A stretch of 64,000 nucleotides of DNA from Bufo bufo. Its lineage: Eukaryota; Chordata; Amphibia; Anura; Bufonidae. This document shows positions 23,284-35,105 of the stretch, one piece after another; within the stretch, counting starts at the first letter, position 1; every line of letters starts with the position of its first letter. A model generated the notes under the pieces. The model did not search any database, was not told where the DNA came from, and saw only the letters and a program-made list of their open reading frames with translations. The stretch spans positions 139,347,468 to 139,411,467 of the forward strand of contig NC_053390.1 of the NCBI RefSeq assembly GCF_905171765.1, written 5' to 3'. The translations under genes were made by a program, and so were the position numbers.

Positions 23284-23293
23284 ATTAACAGGC
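23284..23293 (+). other. Self-priming primer binding site of the gypsy element
   Basis: ATTAACAGGC begins one base inside the LTR border. It is the exact reverse complement of GCCTGTTAAT at 22849-22858, the predicted 5' end of the element's own RNA. It does not begin with TGG, as a site for a tRNA 3' end would. In Tf1 and sushi-like elements the RNA 5' end folds back onto such a site and is used as primer. The match here is 10 of 10; the bases on either side do not pair. Confidence 0.65.
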
Positions 23294-23310
23294 CCAATAA
23301 CCACTGTATC

Positions 23311-25962
23311 ATGAATTCGCTTACTACCCTGACTGACCATGTCTCTAGTTTGACACAGGTGGTGTAGGAGCTAGGAGAGAAACTCCGTTCTTTTGAGTTA
23401 GGGCAAGGTTCTTCCACTACTCTGCCCTCCAGTCCACATTTTTAACCTCAGATCAAGCTCCCAGAACCCTTTTCTGGAGACCAGAAGAGGTTTCTCTCCT
23501 TTAAGGAGAGTTGCAAACTCTACTTCCGTTTGCGCCCCGTGTCCTCCGGTCCCGAGAGCCAACGTGTGGGGATTATTATTTCTCTTCTACAGGGTGATCC
23601 CCAGGCCTGGGCATTCTCGTTACCTCCTGGGGCCAGTTGTCTGACTTCTGTGGAGGTTTTTTTTCAGGCCCATGGTACCCTCTATGACGAACCAGACAGG
23701 GCCCTGGTAGCCGAGACGGCTCTTAGGGCACTGGTTCAGGGCCATCTCCCTGCAGAGGAGTATTGCACCCAATTCAGACGGTGGTGTGTCCCATCAGGAT
23801 GGAATGAACCAGCCCTGAAGAGTCAGTTTAGGTCTGGTCTGTCTGATAATTTAAAAGATCTATTAGTCAGTTATCAAATTCCAGATACCTTAGAGGAGAT
23901 GATGACCCTAGTTGTCCGACTTGACCGACGAGTTAGAGAGAGACGACAAGAGCGACAGTTCTGTTCTCAGATGGTGTTTCAGCCAGAGGCCTTTTCCAGG
24001 GACAACACTGAGGCCTCCACCGAGGAACCCATGCAGATTGACATGACCCGGGGTAATCTTCATCGCAGACGCGAAGAGTGCTTCTACTGTGGAGATCCTG
24101 GCCATTGGATCAACAAGTGTCCTAAGAGGGTCCTCTCTGACAAATCTCCTAAGGCAAGACAACCTAAATACCAGGTACACCCTGATTTTTCTAAATATAA
24201 GCTTTTGGTACCCATAACAATTTCTCTGGGGGTTAATAAGTGGCCGGGTAAGGCCTTTATTGATTCCGGTTCAGCGGCCAGCTTTATTGACTTTGAATTT
24301 GCTAGTAAATTGGGTATTCCAATGTTTGCTTTACCTACACCTATCCATGTCATGGCTATTGATGCTACTCCCCTGATGGGTGGTACAGTGAGGTCATGTA
24401 CCTCTGAAATTTCTCTGACCGTGGGTGTGTGTCACTCCGAGAGATGTTCTCTTTTAGTCCTGGAGAACCTACCGGTTGAGGTGGTACTAGGGTTGCCTTG
24501 GCTCCGTTTACATAACCCCACAATTGATTGGTCCAAAGGAGAGTTGGTGAAATGGGGACCTAAGTGTGACTCATGCTTGTCCGTGGTCCAGGCTGGGGTT
24601 TCAGTAAGGTCTAATACATTACCCTCAGTTATTAAAGAATTTTCTGATGTATTCTCATCCCCTACTCCAGAGGTTCTACCCCCCCATAGACCTTATGATT
24701 GCTCCATAGAGCTAATAGAGGGTGCCGAATTTCCTAAAGGGCGAATTTATAATCTTTCAGGGCCTGAATGCAAGGCTATGGAAGATTATATTAAGGAGAG
24801 CATTGCTAAATGGCATATTAGACCTTCAGTCTCTCCTATGGGAGCAGGGTTTTTCTTTGTTAAAAAGAAGGATGGTGGTCTTAGGCCTTGTATTGATTAT
24901 CGGAGATTAAATAAGATCACTGTCCAAAATAGATACTCTCTCCCATTGATTCCGGATTTATTTAACCAGGTTCTGGGGGCAACCTGGTTTTCCAAGATTG
25001 ACCTGAAAGGGGCATACAATCTAATCCGAATCAAGGAGGGAGACGAATGGAAGACAGCGTTCAATACTCCGATAGGACACTTTGAATATCAGGTGATGCC
25101 TTTTGGACTCAGCAATGCCCCAGCTGTGTTCCAAAACTTAATGAACGATATTCTCAGGGAGTTCTTAGGTAAATTTATTATTGTCTATCTTGACGACATT
25201 TTGATATTCTCTCCTGATTTCGAATCTCATGTGTCTCATGTCAAACAAGTATTAGAGGTGTTGAGGGAGAACCAGCTATCCGCTAAGCAAGAGAAATGTG
25301 TCTTTGGTGTACAGGAGATTCTGTTTCTAGGGCATGTTTTGACTTCTCATGCCTTTAAGATGGATCCTGGTAAGGTTTTAGCAATTAAGGAATGGGTAAG
25401 GCCTTCATCCTTAAAGGCTTTACAACGGTTTTTGGGTTTCGCTAATTACTATCGTAAATTTATCATTAATTTTTCTGTAATTGCTAAGCCATTGACCGAC
25501 CTTACGAAGAAAGGGGCGGATTTGGAGAATTGGTCTACCAAGGCCATCTCTTCATTTGAAACCTTAAAAAAGGTATTTAGTAGCGCTCCCATTCTGATCC
25601 AGCCTGATCAGGAGAAACCTTTTATTGTGGAGGTGGATGCGTCCGAGGATGGCGCAGGAGCAGTCCTTTCACAAGGTCCTGCTAGCCTCACTAACCTAAG
25701 ACCGTGTGCCTTCTTCTCCAGGAAATTCTCTCCCATGGAGAGAAACTACGACATAGGGAATAGGGAGCTGCTGGCTATTAAATGGGCATTTGAGGAGTGG
25801 AGGCATTTTTTGGAGGGGGCAAGGCATCGAGTAACTGTTGTCACTGATCATAAAAACCTAATGTTTCTCAAGTCAGCTAAGAGGTTGAATCCCCGACAAG
25901 CCCGATGGGCTCTGTTTTTTACCCGTTTTGATTTCTCCATTACGTTCAGGCCGGGAAGTTAA
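23311..25962 (+). pseudogene. Gypsy gag-pol, first part: gag, protease, RT, RNase H
   Basis: The ATG at 23311 opens a frame that includes gag (capsid-like LLQGDPQAWAFSLPPGA), a CCHC zinc knuckle (CFYCGDPGHWINKC, about residue 257), the aspartic protease site (AFIDSGSA, about residue 318), reverse transcriptase with YLDD (about residue 626) and RNase H with EVDASEDGAG (about residue 775). Gag and pol share one frame, as in many chromoviruses. Stops interrupt it at 23365 (residue 19), 23443 (residue 45) and 25960 (residue 884, between RNase H and integrase). The longest open piece starts at 23530. All catalytic motifs look intact, but this copy cannot make the full polyprotein. Confidence 0.9.
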
Positions 25963-25965
25963 AAT

Positions 25966-27522
25966 GTGAAAGCAGACGCATTATCTCGGAGCTTCCATGC
26001 TTTTCAACCCACTGAGACGCCGCCTGAATCCATCCTACCAACAAACATCTTCTTAGCAGCTCTAACCCAGGATATCTCGGCTCGCATTAAGGCTGAACAA
26101 CATCTGGCACCGGCATCCACCCCAACAGATAAGTTGTTTGTTCCCGTACAATTTCGTCTCCAGCTGTTGGGGGAGTGTCACTATTCTGCCTTTTGTGGAC
26201 ATCCGGGTGTTGAGGACACTAAGGATTTGGTTTCTAGATCTTATTGGTGGCCCACTCTGACCTGGGATGTTAAGTCCTACGTGTCAGCCTGTGAGGTTTG
26301 TGCCAGGTCTAAGACACCTAGGACTCGCTCTGCTGGTAACCTACGACCCCTACCCATTCCCAGTAGACCCTGGTCCCATATCTCGATGGACTTTATAACT
26401 GACCTACCGCTGGCGGAGGGTAAGACTGTGGTTTAGGTAGTGGTCGATAGGTTTAGCAAGATGGTTCATTTCATTCCCCTGTCTAAACTTCCGAATGCTA
26501 AAACCCTGGCGTCTATTTTTGTGAGAGAGATTGTTCGTTTACATGGCATCCCGGAAAATATTGTTTCTGACAGGGGTGTGCAGTTTGTGTCCAAATTCTG
26601 GAGGGCCTTCTGTCAAAGATGTAAAATTTCGTTGTCTTTTTCTTTCGCCTACCATCCTGAGAGTAATGGGCAGACTGAATGCCTTAATCAGTCTGTGGAA
26701 CAATTCTTGAGGTTGTATGTTGCTGATGACCAGCAATTATGGGTCAAATTCCTTCCGTTGGCTGAATTTGCTTTGAATAACCGTGTCAATTCTTCCGCTG
26801 GGGTCTCCCCTTTCTTTTGTAACCATGATTTTCATCCCCGTTTTCATTCTGGGTCGTCCATCTCCTCCTCTAACCCTGAAGCGGATAAACTCTCCTCCGA
26901 ACTGTGCACAGTTTGGGCCCGGGTTCAATCGAACCTAGAAAAGGCTCAATGTTCTCAAAAATTCAAGGCCGATAGGAGACGTTCAAGGGGGGTAAACTTT
27001 CAGGTTGGGGATAAAGTATGGTTGTCCTCCAACCATCTATCTCTCAAGGTAACTTCTAAAAAATTTGCTCCTCTTTTTATTGGACCATATAAGATCACGG
27101 AAGTGATTAACCCGGTATCTTTTAGGTTGGAGCTGCCCGAGTCATTCCACATTCATAATGTGTTCCATAAATCTCTGCTTAAAAAATATTTTGAACCGGG
27201 AGTACCATCAAAAGCCTCGCCTCCGCCGGTTCTTGTTAATGATGCTGTCGAGTATGTGGTGTCTAAAATAGTGGATGTCAGGAAGGTGCGTAATTCCTTG
27301 CAGTACCTGATTCACTGGAAGGGGTATGGACCTGAAGAGAGATCTTGGGTACCTGCCAGGGAGGTTCATGCTCCTAGACTTGTTCATAAATTTCATTTAG
27401 AACACCCTGAAAAACCATCGCCTGAAGTCTTGGGTCCGGTGGACCCTCGTAAAAGGGGGTGTACTGTCACGGGGTTCCGAAGGTGCACTCGGTCCCCCAT
27501 TGCCCGCAGACCTGTTGCTTAG
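25966..27522 (+). pseudogene. Gypsy pol, second part: integrase with chromodomain
   Basis: After the stop at 25960 the same frame continues with ADALSRSF and the integrase, which inserts the cDNA into the genome. The H2C2 zinc-binding region (HYSAFCGHPG, then CEVCARSK) comes first, followed by the DDE core: D in SMDFITDLP, D in VSDRGVQF and E in HPESNGQTECLNQ. A stop at 26434 cuts the core after the first aspartate. The C-terminal end holds a chromodomain (EYVVSKIVDVRK, then YLIHWKGYGPEERSW; about 27247-27400), which in chromoviruses directs integration to marked chromatin. The frame runs a short way into the 3' LTR and ends at 27522. Confidence 0.9.
27451..27464 (+). other. Polypurine tract of the gypsy element
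   Basis: AAAAGGGGGT followed by GTAC lies directly before the 3' LTR. In LTR elements such a purine run primes plus-strand synthesis. It overlaps the end of the pol frame. Confidence 0.7.
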
Positions 27523-28156
27523 CTTTGGGAATGAGGATCTGTGTTTGACCTCATTGCCAGGGCGGCTTTACTAGCTGGGTGGCTCCCTGCTCCTAGTCTG
27601 CCTTGAGCACCGAGCTGATCACTCGGTGCTCGACTGGTTGGTCTGTCGGTCATGTGACGCTGGCCACGTCACATGACCCTCACTCCCCACTATAAATACA
27701 GGCAGCCTGCTGGCTACAGGTTGCCTGTTAATTTCTAGGTTCCTGGCTATTTGTTGGACTGCTGAATACTCACCTGATCCTGTTCCCTGACCATCCTTTT
27801 GCCTGCTCCTCCTGTACTGTGCATCCGTCCTGGTATTGTGACCTCGGCTCCCACCTGACTACTCTCTTAGGACTCCTCTTGTACTTCTCTGCTCTCCTGG
27901 TATTTGACCCCGGCTTCTCCTGACCATTCTTTGCTTAACCCTTTGTACTGCGTAGCTCTCTTGGTTCTGACCCGGTCTGTTCATGTTCCGTATTTTGTCT
28001 TGTCTGTCTTCCCTGCACATATTCTAAGTTAGGGACTGTCGTCCAGTTGTCCCCTGTCATCAGGACTCGTGAGGCAAGTAGGCAGGGCCAGGGGTGAGGG
28101 TGGAGCGCAGTGGTCACTATCCTTCCCCCTGTGTGTGTGTGGACGTGACCGTTACA
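27465..28156 (+). repeat. 3' LTR of the gypsy element
   Basis: At 692 bp it has the same length as the 5' LTR. Reading both by eye I count nine single-base differences, for example TGTCTCC/TGGCTCC, GCGCCGAG/GCACCGAG and TCCCTAT/TCACTAT, about 1.3 percent. The TATA box and the GCCTGTTAAT motif are unchanged. Confidence 0.93.
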
Positions 28157-29101
28157 CTTCCCTTTGAGATATATAGAAGATATGGTGAGATTATCCTCCC
28201 AGTACTCCTGCGGGTCCTTAACGAATCTATGGACAGGGGTGAACTCCCTGCCTCCCTTTTGGAGGCTGTAATAACCCTGATAGGGAAAAAGGGGAAAGAT
28301 GAGAGTAAGGTGGACTCATATCGCCCCATCTCTCTTCTCAATACTGATTTTAAAATATGCGCCAAATTGCTGGCAAATCGACTAAAAAAAGTCATAGGTA
28401 AAATAATACACCCAGATCAATCGGGGTTTATACCAAAACGTCAGGCTCAGACGAATATTCGCCGGGCCCTGTTAAATATCCAGATAGCTGGTGAGGGTGC
28501 CCTCTCCATCCTGTCGTTAGACGCAGAAAAAGCGTTTGACAGGGTGGAGTGGGCATACCTCTGGAATATAATGCGCAAGCTAAATTTGGGGGGAAAATTT
28601 ATTAGATGGGTACAACTGCTTTACCAACACCCGAAAGTAAGGATTAAAATTTATGGAGAGACATCTGAATTAATAACATTGCAAAGGGGAACTAGGCAGG
28701 GGTGCCCTCTCTCCCCACTACTGTTCGCCATATTCGTCGAACCGTTGGCATGTAAGGTGCGATCAGATGATAACATCAGGGGGTTTGGGAGTAGGGGCGC
28801 TTCAGACAAAATGTGTTTATATGCGGATGATGTCCTGTTCTTTCTGGAAGGGGGGGCGACAACGGTGCCATACCTGATGGGAATTGTAAACCAGTTCGGC
28901 CAAATTTCTGGCTTTAGGGTGAATTGGATGAAATCGGTGCTGCTCCCAATCGGCTATGAAACCGTGAGAACGGATATTAATGTTAAAATACTAAAACCCA
29001 CAGACGCGCTGGAATATCTTGGAATAAAAATTAGTGCAAGGATCCAGGAGTATATAGAACTTAATATTTCCCTCTGCTCAAAAGGGTTAAAAATAAAATA
29101 A
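28157..29101 (+). pseudogene. L1/Tx1-type LINE ORF2, reverse transcriptase
   Basis: The LINE frame resumes directly after the gypsy target duplication with PFEIYRRYGE, in phase with 22590, because the insert plus duplication is a multiple of three (5571 bp). RT motifs follow in order: LIGKKGKDESKVDSYRPISL, KLLANRLKKVI and HPDQSGFIPKR, SLDAEKAFDRVEW (first Asp), RGTRQGCPLSPLLF and CLYADDVLFF (the YxDD catalytic site, near 28819). The frame stops at 29099 in LKIK, after which the coding sequence shifts frame. It would copy its own RNA at a nicked target. Confidence 0.88.
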
Positions 29102-30410
29102 GTATTTGGCAAAAATTACTGATAAGACAGGCAGATCGAATCGCCATCATCAAGATGATTTTGCTGCCGCAGATCCTTTATGTTACATCCTCCTGCCCTG
29201 TGTGGATAGGTGACCACCTTTTTAATGTACTGGAAGGATTGATAAATGATCTCATATGGGGGGAAAAAAGGGTCAGGCTTAAACAAAAATATTTATGGCT
29301 GGATGAAGAAGATGGTGGGCTGTCCGTTCCCTGCTTTAGAGGCTACTATTATGCATCACAGTTACAGTGGTTAATGACAGAGGACGACAGACTGCTTCAT
29401 TATCTAGCGGGCGAGTTTGCAGGTCTCCAATACAGTATTTTTAGTGTCCTGGAAGCCGGGATATTAAAGATAAAGGGTAGGAAGTGCCCTATTAGTAATA
29501 TGATGCACTAAACATGGGTGAATGTTAAAAAATTATTGGGTATAAATTATTCATTAAAGATTACCCCTATATGGGGGAATATAAACTTAGGCGAGTTTCA
29601 GAGGTTAGATGATTATGTATTTTGGGAAAAAAAATGGTATTAAGTTTATTTCACAGATTGAGATAAAAGGAAAGGTCAGGACACTAGAAGAATTAGGGCT
29701 TAGCATAAAAGTAGACACCCTCACACGTTTTAGATACTTTCGGTTAAAGCACGCATTCGACACAACCGAGAATAAAGAGTATTTAATCACCAAACAATCA
29801 GAATTTGTAGAATTTTGCTGTCTCAGTAACGGGACCAAAATATCAATATCACAGATATATAAAAAAAATCAAAAGGGGATTAGGGGAAGTGATTAAGTTT
29901 AATAGTGAACGAAAATGGGCATTAGAAGTCGCACCTAATGTTCTAGATTGGAGATGCATTTATAGAAGTATAAAAAGAAGCACAGTATCGAGTAACTTTC
30001 GACTAATACAGTTTTTTATCACCCATTGTACCTACATCACTCCCTGGGTGCTGAGTAGGATGTATAAAACAAGGGACTCAAGATGCTGGAAGTGTAGCAT
30101 GGATAAGGCGGATTTTATCCATTTGATCTGGTACTGCCCCCTTATTCAGGAGTATTGGATTCAGGTTTTTCGGGAGCTGACCAGAACGACTGGGTGTTCC
30201 GCGCCACTGGAGATCTCTATAGCGGTGCTCGGATATATCAGGAAAATAGGTCTCGACAGAGAAATTGAAATTAAATGGGCCAAAGGATTAATGTTGGCGC
30301 GGGTTGTAGTGGCTAGAGAGTGGGGGGCGGACACACCACCAAATATTGAAGAGTGGAAGAACTTATGCAGGAGGGTGCGTAGATATGAATATGCCTGTAC
30401 CCAAAAATAA
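29102..30410 (+). pseudogene. L1/Tx1-type LINE ORF2, C-terminal region in pieces
   Basis: The rest of ORF2 lies in three frames: 29155-29511 (ILLPQILYVTSSCPVWIGDH), about 29609-29890, and 29889-30410. The last piece holds a cysteine-histidine motif, CWKCSMDKADFIHLIWYCP, typical for the C-terminus of this LINE group. At least three frameshifts and stops at 29099, 29509 and 29639 show decay. The ORF ends with a TAA at 30408. Confidence 0.8.
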
Positions 30411-30815
30411 ATAGGGAAAATAGAAATGAACAGTAGAAAAGAGGGGATTAAGGAGCAGGAAGGAAGTGGTAAATAAACGAATGAGATATGACCGAAACCC
30501 CTGATATGAGATCATGAAATCAATTTCTTCTTCTTGTTTTTCTTTTTTTTCCTGCAGTAACCATCAAGACAACCATGGGGGTGGGAAGGGGGGGGGGGTT
30601 ATATTTACCTTCATATAGGTATGAAATGAGAAAAGAAATAGGATAGGGATAGATTCCTGATGCTTAATGATAAGTGAGTAACAAATGTATGTGTATATTC
30701 AGGAATTATCATCGCTTATGTCCTTTTGTATTATTGTGTATTTTCATGTCTTTCTTTGAATTTTTATATGCTGAAAAGGAAAAAATAAAAATATTCTAAA
30801 TTTAAAAAAAAAGTT
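30411..30815 (+). other. LINE 3' untranslated region and A-rich tail
   Basis: About 400 bp of non-coding sequence end with GGAAAAAATAAAAATATTCT and a run of nine A near 30805-30813, which fits a LINE tail. No clear target duplication was found, since the 5' end of the element is not defined. Confidence 0.6.
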
Positions 30816-31344
30816 CTCCAAGAAATCTGATTTGATCCGAATTAATTTGCCATGAATCGCTATAAATCTGGTATATCTAGCCCAATCTGCCTAATTGTAT
30901 TCTTTTCACTTGGTGGCCCAATCTCAGTGTGAAGGCTTTGAACTTAAACTGCAGGGAGAGTGTATGGTCATGTACATCAGGGTGCAGTGCACCAAAATTC
31001 ATAGTTAATCCCCTCTGTTAGCTGTAGATTTACTGTGCGTCAGTATTATAGGACAATGTTATTGTCAAGTCTAATTTATCGCTGTCAAGTAGTGGGGAGG
31101 GTGGCAGCAGTGGCACTGGCAGTAAGGCTGTGTTCACATCACCATTTATTTTTCCGTTCTTATGATCTGATTAAAAAAAAATAAACTGATCCTGTATTTG
31201 GAGCATCTGTAAGGTCTCTTTCACATGATCAGTTTTCTGTCAGTATTTTGCATCAGTATTTGATCAGTATTTGTAAGACAAAAACACGAGTGGGTCCAAA
31301 ACATAAATAAAATGTAATGGATATATTTGCATCTTTTCTGTGTT
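30816..31344 (-). mobile_element. 3' flank of hAT2 with a nested MITE-like piece
   Basis: Read on the minus strand, this would be the 3' untranslated part of hAT2. It contains GTGTTCACATCACCATTTA (about 31131) and TTTCACATGATCAGTTTTCT (about 31218), which look like parts of a small non-coding DNA element. I see no coding sequence. Confidence 0.35.
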
Positions 31345-34300
31345 TTAGACCCACTCCTGCTTCGGACTTTCGACACTTTGGGAGGAAAGTTGAGTTCTCT
31401 TAGGGGTAACTATGCTCCACACCTCCCTGAACACCCTCTCTGATGCCACACTACTGACTACAGCAAAGCATGCCCATGGCAAACTCGGACAGTTGCAGCC
31501 ACACTTCAAGTTTGCATGCCCAGTAGTCCAGAGGATCTTGGATGATGGGTGACATGGTGCAGTCCAAGTATGCCACCACCTGCTGTTTGAGGTTCTGCAT
31601 GTCCAACTGCTGCTGCTGGGTGGTTTCATCAGAGGGCAACTAAAGAAAACTGCTTATCAGAGTCTCCAGACTTATTTTGCTGCGTATGGCGCTAGTGCTG
31701 CCCCTCCTTGCCGCGCCGGTCATGACAGTGGAGCATAAGTGCTGAGGGTCCCCCTGGTCAGGCCTTTCCCGATGATGGGTGATGGTGTTCGTAGGCAGTA
31801 ACCAACCTACTACGAAACATGTCTCTATAGTAGTACCTTTTTACAACCCTCTCAGAAGGCCTAAAAAATGCCCCCATTTTTGACTGGTAGCAAGAGTCAA
31901 TGTAGATATCCAGTAGTCACCCCTCTGCCTAATACAAACAAGAAAGTATGCATCTGGCCATTTGCGCAAAGGACTCGGAGGGCCTCCCTGCCTCCATCTC
32001 CACTGCATACTGGCATGGTCTGTTGGGGTCATCTGCTTCATATCCATAGTCTCGCTCCAGCTCCTCATGCTTCTCCTGCTTTTCTCTTGTCGCTTGGGCA
32101 GAAAAAGCACCTAGTCGTGTATAAAATTCCTGGGCATTTATGTCCTTCTCTTCCTCTGTCAGTTCATCCTCCTCAGGGATCAGGTGGCCATGAGATGTAG
32201 GCACCACATCTTCTGCCCCCTTGCCAATCAGATTTCTCAGCATCCCCTCCAGGATGTGAAGGAGTGGAATGACATCATTCTTCCCGTACTTCTGCCGATT
32301 GACAAATAAAGTGGCCTCCTCAAAGGGATTAGGCAAATGGCATGTGTCATGCATGTGCTGCCACTGGCTAATGTGGAACCTACACCAGGGAGTAGACCTG
32401 TCCATCTGCAGCATTAAGAAATCGTTAATTGTCTTCCCCTTCTCATACAAGTGGTCTGACATACTGTATGTAGCATGGAGTTCCAATGAGTGGAAACATC
32501 ATATATAAGGTGATGTTAGGCAAGAGCATTTTGACTTTGCAGCTCAAGGAGGGTTTGTTTTGGCTAGAGTGCATGCACAGTTTCCTGGACATTTTTAACT
32601 GCTCTTGCAGTTCAGTAGAAGACTTGAGGAATTGGGTGACAATGAGATTGAAGACGTGCACCACGCAGGGCACATGGGCAGCCCTACTTGACAAAGCGCA
32701 GACAAAATGTTCTTCCCACTATTAGTAACCATGGTTCCTATCCCCAATTGGCAAGGAGAATGCCAATGTTAGATTTCTTTATTGATGACTCCAAGCACTT
32801 CCCCCTGGTGTGAATGAGTCTGCCAAGGCTGATCAGGTGCATAACCACGTGACAACGACCACTGCGAACTGTGCCTAGAGGGGAGGATGAGGACAAGGTG
32901 GAGGGTCAGGAGGCATAGGAGGACATTGGCAAATAAATCTCAGCATTACAATGCGGGGGCAGCATTGCCATCATCTGGCCAAGTTGCTGGTGTACCTGGG
33001 CCTGAACGACATTTACCCAGTGGGCTGTGAATGACATATATTGTATTTGACCATAGTTACAACTCTATACGTCAGCGCTGGTGTGAACTCTACCAGACAC
33101 CGAGAGGCCCAAGGACTGGCCCACCTTCTGCTCAACATACATGTGCAGGGCTGTACAGCTTTTTTGGAAAAGTAATGTTTGCTTGGGACTCTTCACCTTG
33201 GGTGGACACAAGCCATCAGTTCTCTGAAATGTGAAAAGTTAACCAAATAGAAAGGGACGGACTGTAGTACGAGCAACTTGACCAGGTGCACATTCAGCTT
33301 CTGCGTCATTAGATGAGTGCACAATGAGTGCACTGTTGTCTTTTTGCAATTGTCTCAGAGATCGATTGCTCTCGAAACAAGTGATAAGGAGGAGGAGCAT
33401 CAGGAGAAATTGACAACATTGAAGTCAATGGGAAGGAACGACAGCTTCCCTCTTGAATACATTGTCAAACCCTGACTGCTTGAGAGGGGGTGCTTGCCAG
33501 TGTGTTTCTCATAGGTAGTCTCCCAATTAGCACACGTGTACCTATCCCGTGTTTGGCTATAGATCTCCCACTGCTTCCACCCTGCTGGCTCACGGGCACT
33601 CTTCCACCCTGCTGACTCATGGGCACGCTGCCACCCTCGCTCCCTAAAGATGATAATGCTCTCTCTTCACCCAGCAACCATGTGGGATCGGCAACATTAT
33701 CATCTACAAATGTTTGGTCATCACTTGACCTCTGTCAACATGTGTTCCCACCCGACTGTCATCAGCGGTAGTTGCATGCCTAAAAGAGTCTACAGTGGAC
33801 CTAAAGGCTGTAACTGCCTACCATCCTCACAAAGCTCATCATCGCTGAAAAGCAGAACCGGTGGCTACCATTACTTGACTAGCAGACAGAGCAGAAGAAG
33901 CAAAAGGCAGGTTCAGGACAGGTGAGGGTATAGAGGTAGTTCCTGGGCCATGCCAACTAAGTGTGGTGTCAATGGAACCCACCGATTCCTGGCTTTGTGT
34001 ATCTGTTGTCACTTGACATGATGTTGAAGAGTGAGTCAACCTGTCACGGGGTAGCGTCACGGGTATAAAGATAGAGCGGAGGTGCACCCCCTGAGCTGCC
34101 ACCCAATCCCCTGTCCCTGCCTCCTTGCACCACCCGACAGTCCCTGACCTGAGTAAGTGCAAGCAGAGAAGATATAGACAGCAGGGAAGCGGACAGCCAA
34201 TCAGAGGTAGCACTCAAACGGACAGAGAGGTTGAACAAACAAGGTACTACCAAAAAACGGAAGTGCGAGGCGGGTAAACTAGCCAGGGTCAGACCAGGAG

Positions 34301-34875
34301 GTCACGTCAGTATGAGGGAAGAGGCAAAGACAAAATCCAAGGTTCAGGGAGCAGGCAGAAGAGGTGTAAGGAAGCGGATTAAGGGTCAAATCCAAAGGTA
34401 AGCTAAATAACAATAATAATACACAGCCTAAAGGACAAAAATCACAGGCAACCTGTAGCCAGCAGGTTGCCTGTATTTATAGTGGGGAGTGAGGGTCATG
34501 TGACGTGGCCAGCGTCACATGACCGACAGACAGACAAGTCGAGCACCGAGTGATCAGCTCAGCGCTCAAGGCAGACCTAGGAGCAGGGAGCCTCCCAGCT
34601 AGCAAAGCCGCCCTGGGAACGAGGCCGAACACAGATCCTCACTCCCGAAGCTAAGCAGCAGGTCTGCAGCTGATGGGAGACCGAGTGTGCCTTTGGCGCC
34701 CCGTTACACAACCATTCCAGTACAGCTGGATTGTTGGTCAAAACATGACTACTGGATGACAGTGGCAGCTCTGGCCTGTTGCTGTGGCTGTTACTACCCC
34801 CTCTCCTTTTTGTGCTCGCTACAGGAGCATTTTTTCCACTGTCCATTTCTTTGGAGGGCCCAGGAAACTGTCTGT
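31345..34875 (-). pseudogene. hAT transposase (hAT2), degraded, minus strand
   Basis: The N-terminal piece reads MDSGKNAPVASTKRRG (34799-34846) and is cut by a solo LTR at 34042-34708. Further pieces follow down the minus strand in several frames. HVPCVVHVFNLIVTQF (32640-32680) is the hAT CxxH region. HISQWQHMHDTCHLPNPFEE and LLHILEGMLRNLIGKGAEDV (32000-32486) are the insertion domain with its acidic stretch. A break of about 190 bp at 31650-31840 precedes EVWLQLSEFAMGMLC and SSVASERVFREVWSIVTPKR (31400-31520), the dimerisation domain with the catalytic glutamate. Many stops and frameshifts. Compared with hAT1 and hAT3 this copy is the most eroded. Confidence 0.75.
34042..34708 (-). mobile_element. 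Solo gypsy LTR, minus strand, with CAACC target duplication
   Basis: The 667-bp block is an LTR in reverse orientation: on the minus strand it starts TGTAACGGGGCGCC and ends TACCCCGTGACA. It shares with the LTR at 22591 the stretch CCTTGAGCGC-TGAGCTGATC, the TATA region CCCACTATAAATACAGGC and GCTACAGGTTGCCTGT, but its second half is different. CAACC lies on both sides (34037-34041 and 34709-34713). It thus comes from a related but distinct subfamily and remained after recombination between two LTRs. It cuts the N-terminal part of hAT2. Confidence 0.92.
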
Positions 34876-34884
34876 TGGCTATAG

Positions 34885-35105
34885 TGTATAATAACTGTAT
34901 CGCTAACAGAATGAATTAACTATGATAAATTTCGCTCCACTGCACAGTTATGTACAGATGATAAATTACACTTGCCCGTTATACGGAATTAACGTAATGC
35001 TACAGTTAACAGAAGGGATTAGCGAAGATAAATTTTGCTCCACTGCACAGTTATGTACATTGCGATTAATTACAGCTGCCCGTAATATGGACACAATATA
35101 ATTAG
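34885..35105 (-). repeat. Two-copy tandem repeat of about 104 bp upstream of hAT2
   Basis: CTCCACTGCACAGTTATGTA occurs at about 34935 and 35039, with the flanking GATAAATTTCG / GATAAATTTTG and TGCCCGT also repeated. It lies just upstream of the hAT2 N-terminus and may be the remnant of an array like that of hAT1. Confidence 0.7.

Larger units (their letters stand above)
22591..28156 (+). mobile_element. Ty3/gypsy chromovirus, complete with both LTRs, 5566 bp
   Basis: Two LTRs of 692 bp enclose gag-pol. The five bases CTTCC occur directly before (22586-22590) and after (28157-28161) the element, the expected target duplication. The coding part lies in a single frame with four in-frame stops and no frameshift that I can see. 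By eye the LTRs differ at nine positions, so the insertion is fairly recent. It sits in the LINE reading frame at the codons for Leu-Pro. The C-terminal chromodomain of the integrase and the self-priming layout place it in the chromovirus branch that includes Tf1 and sushi. Confidence 0.95.

Noticed and set aside
31740..31840. Another possible hammerhead (CCGATGATGGG and TACGAAACATGTC)
   Set aside because: The core has changed bases and the distance between the parts is long; stem II is not convincing.
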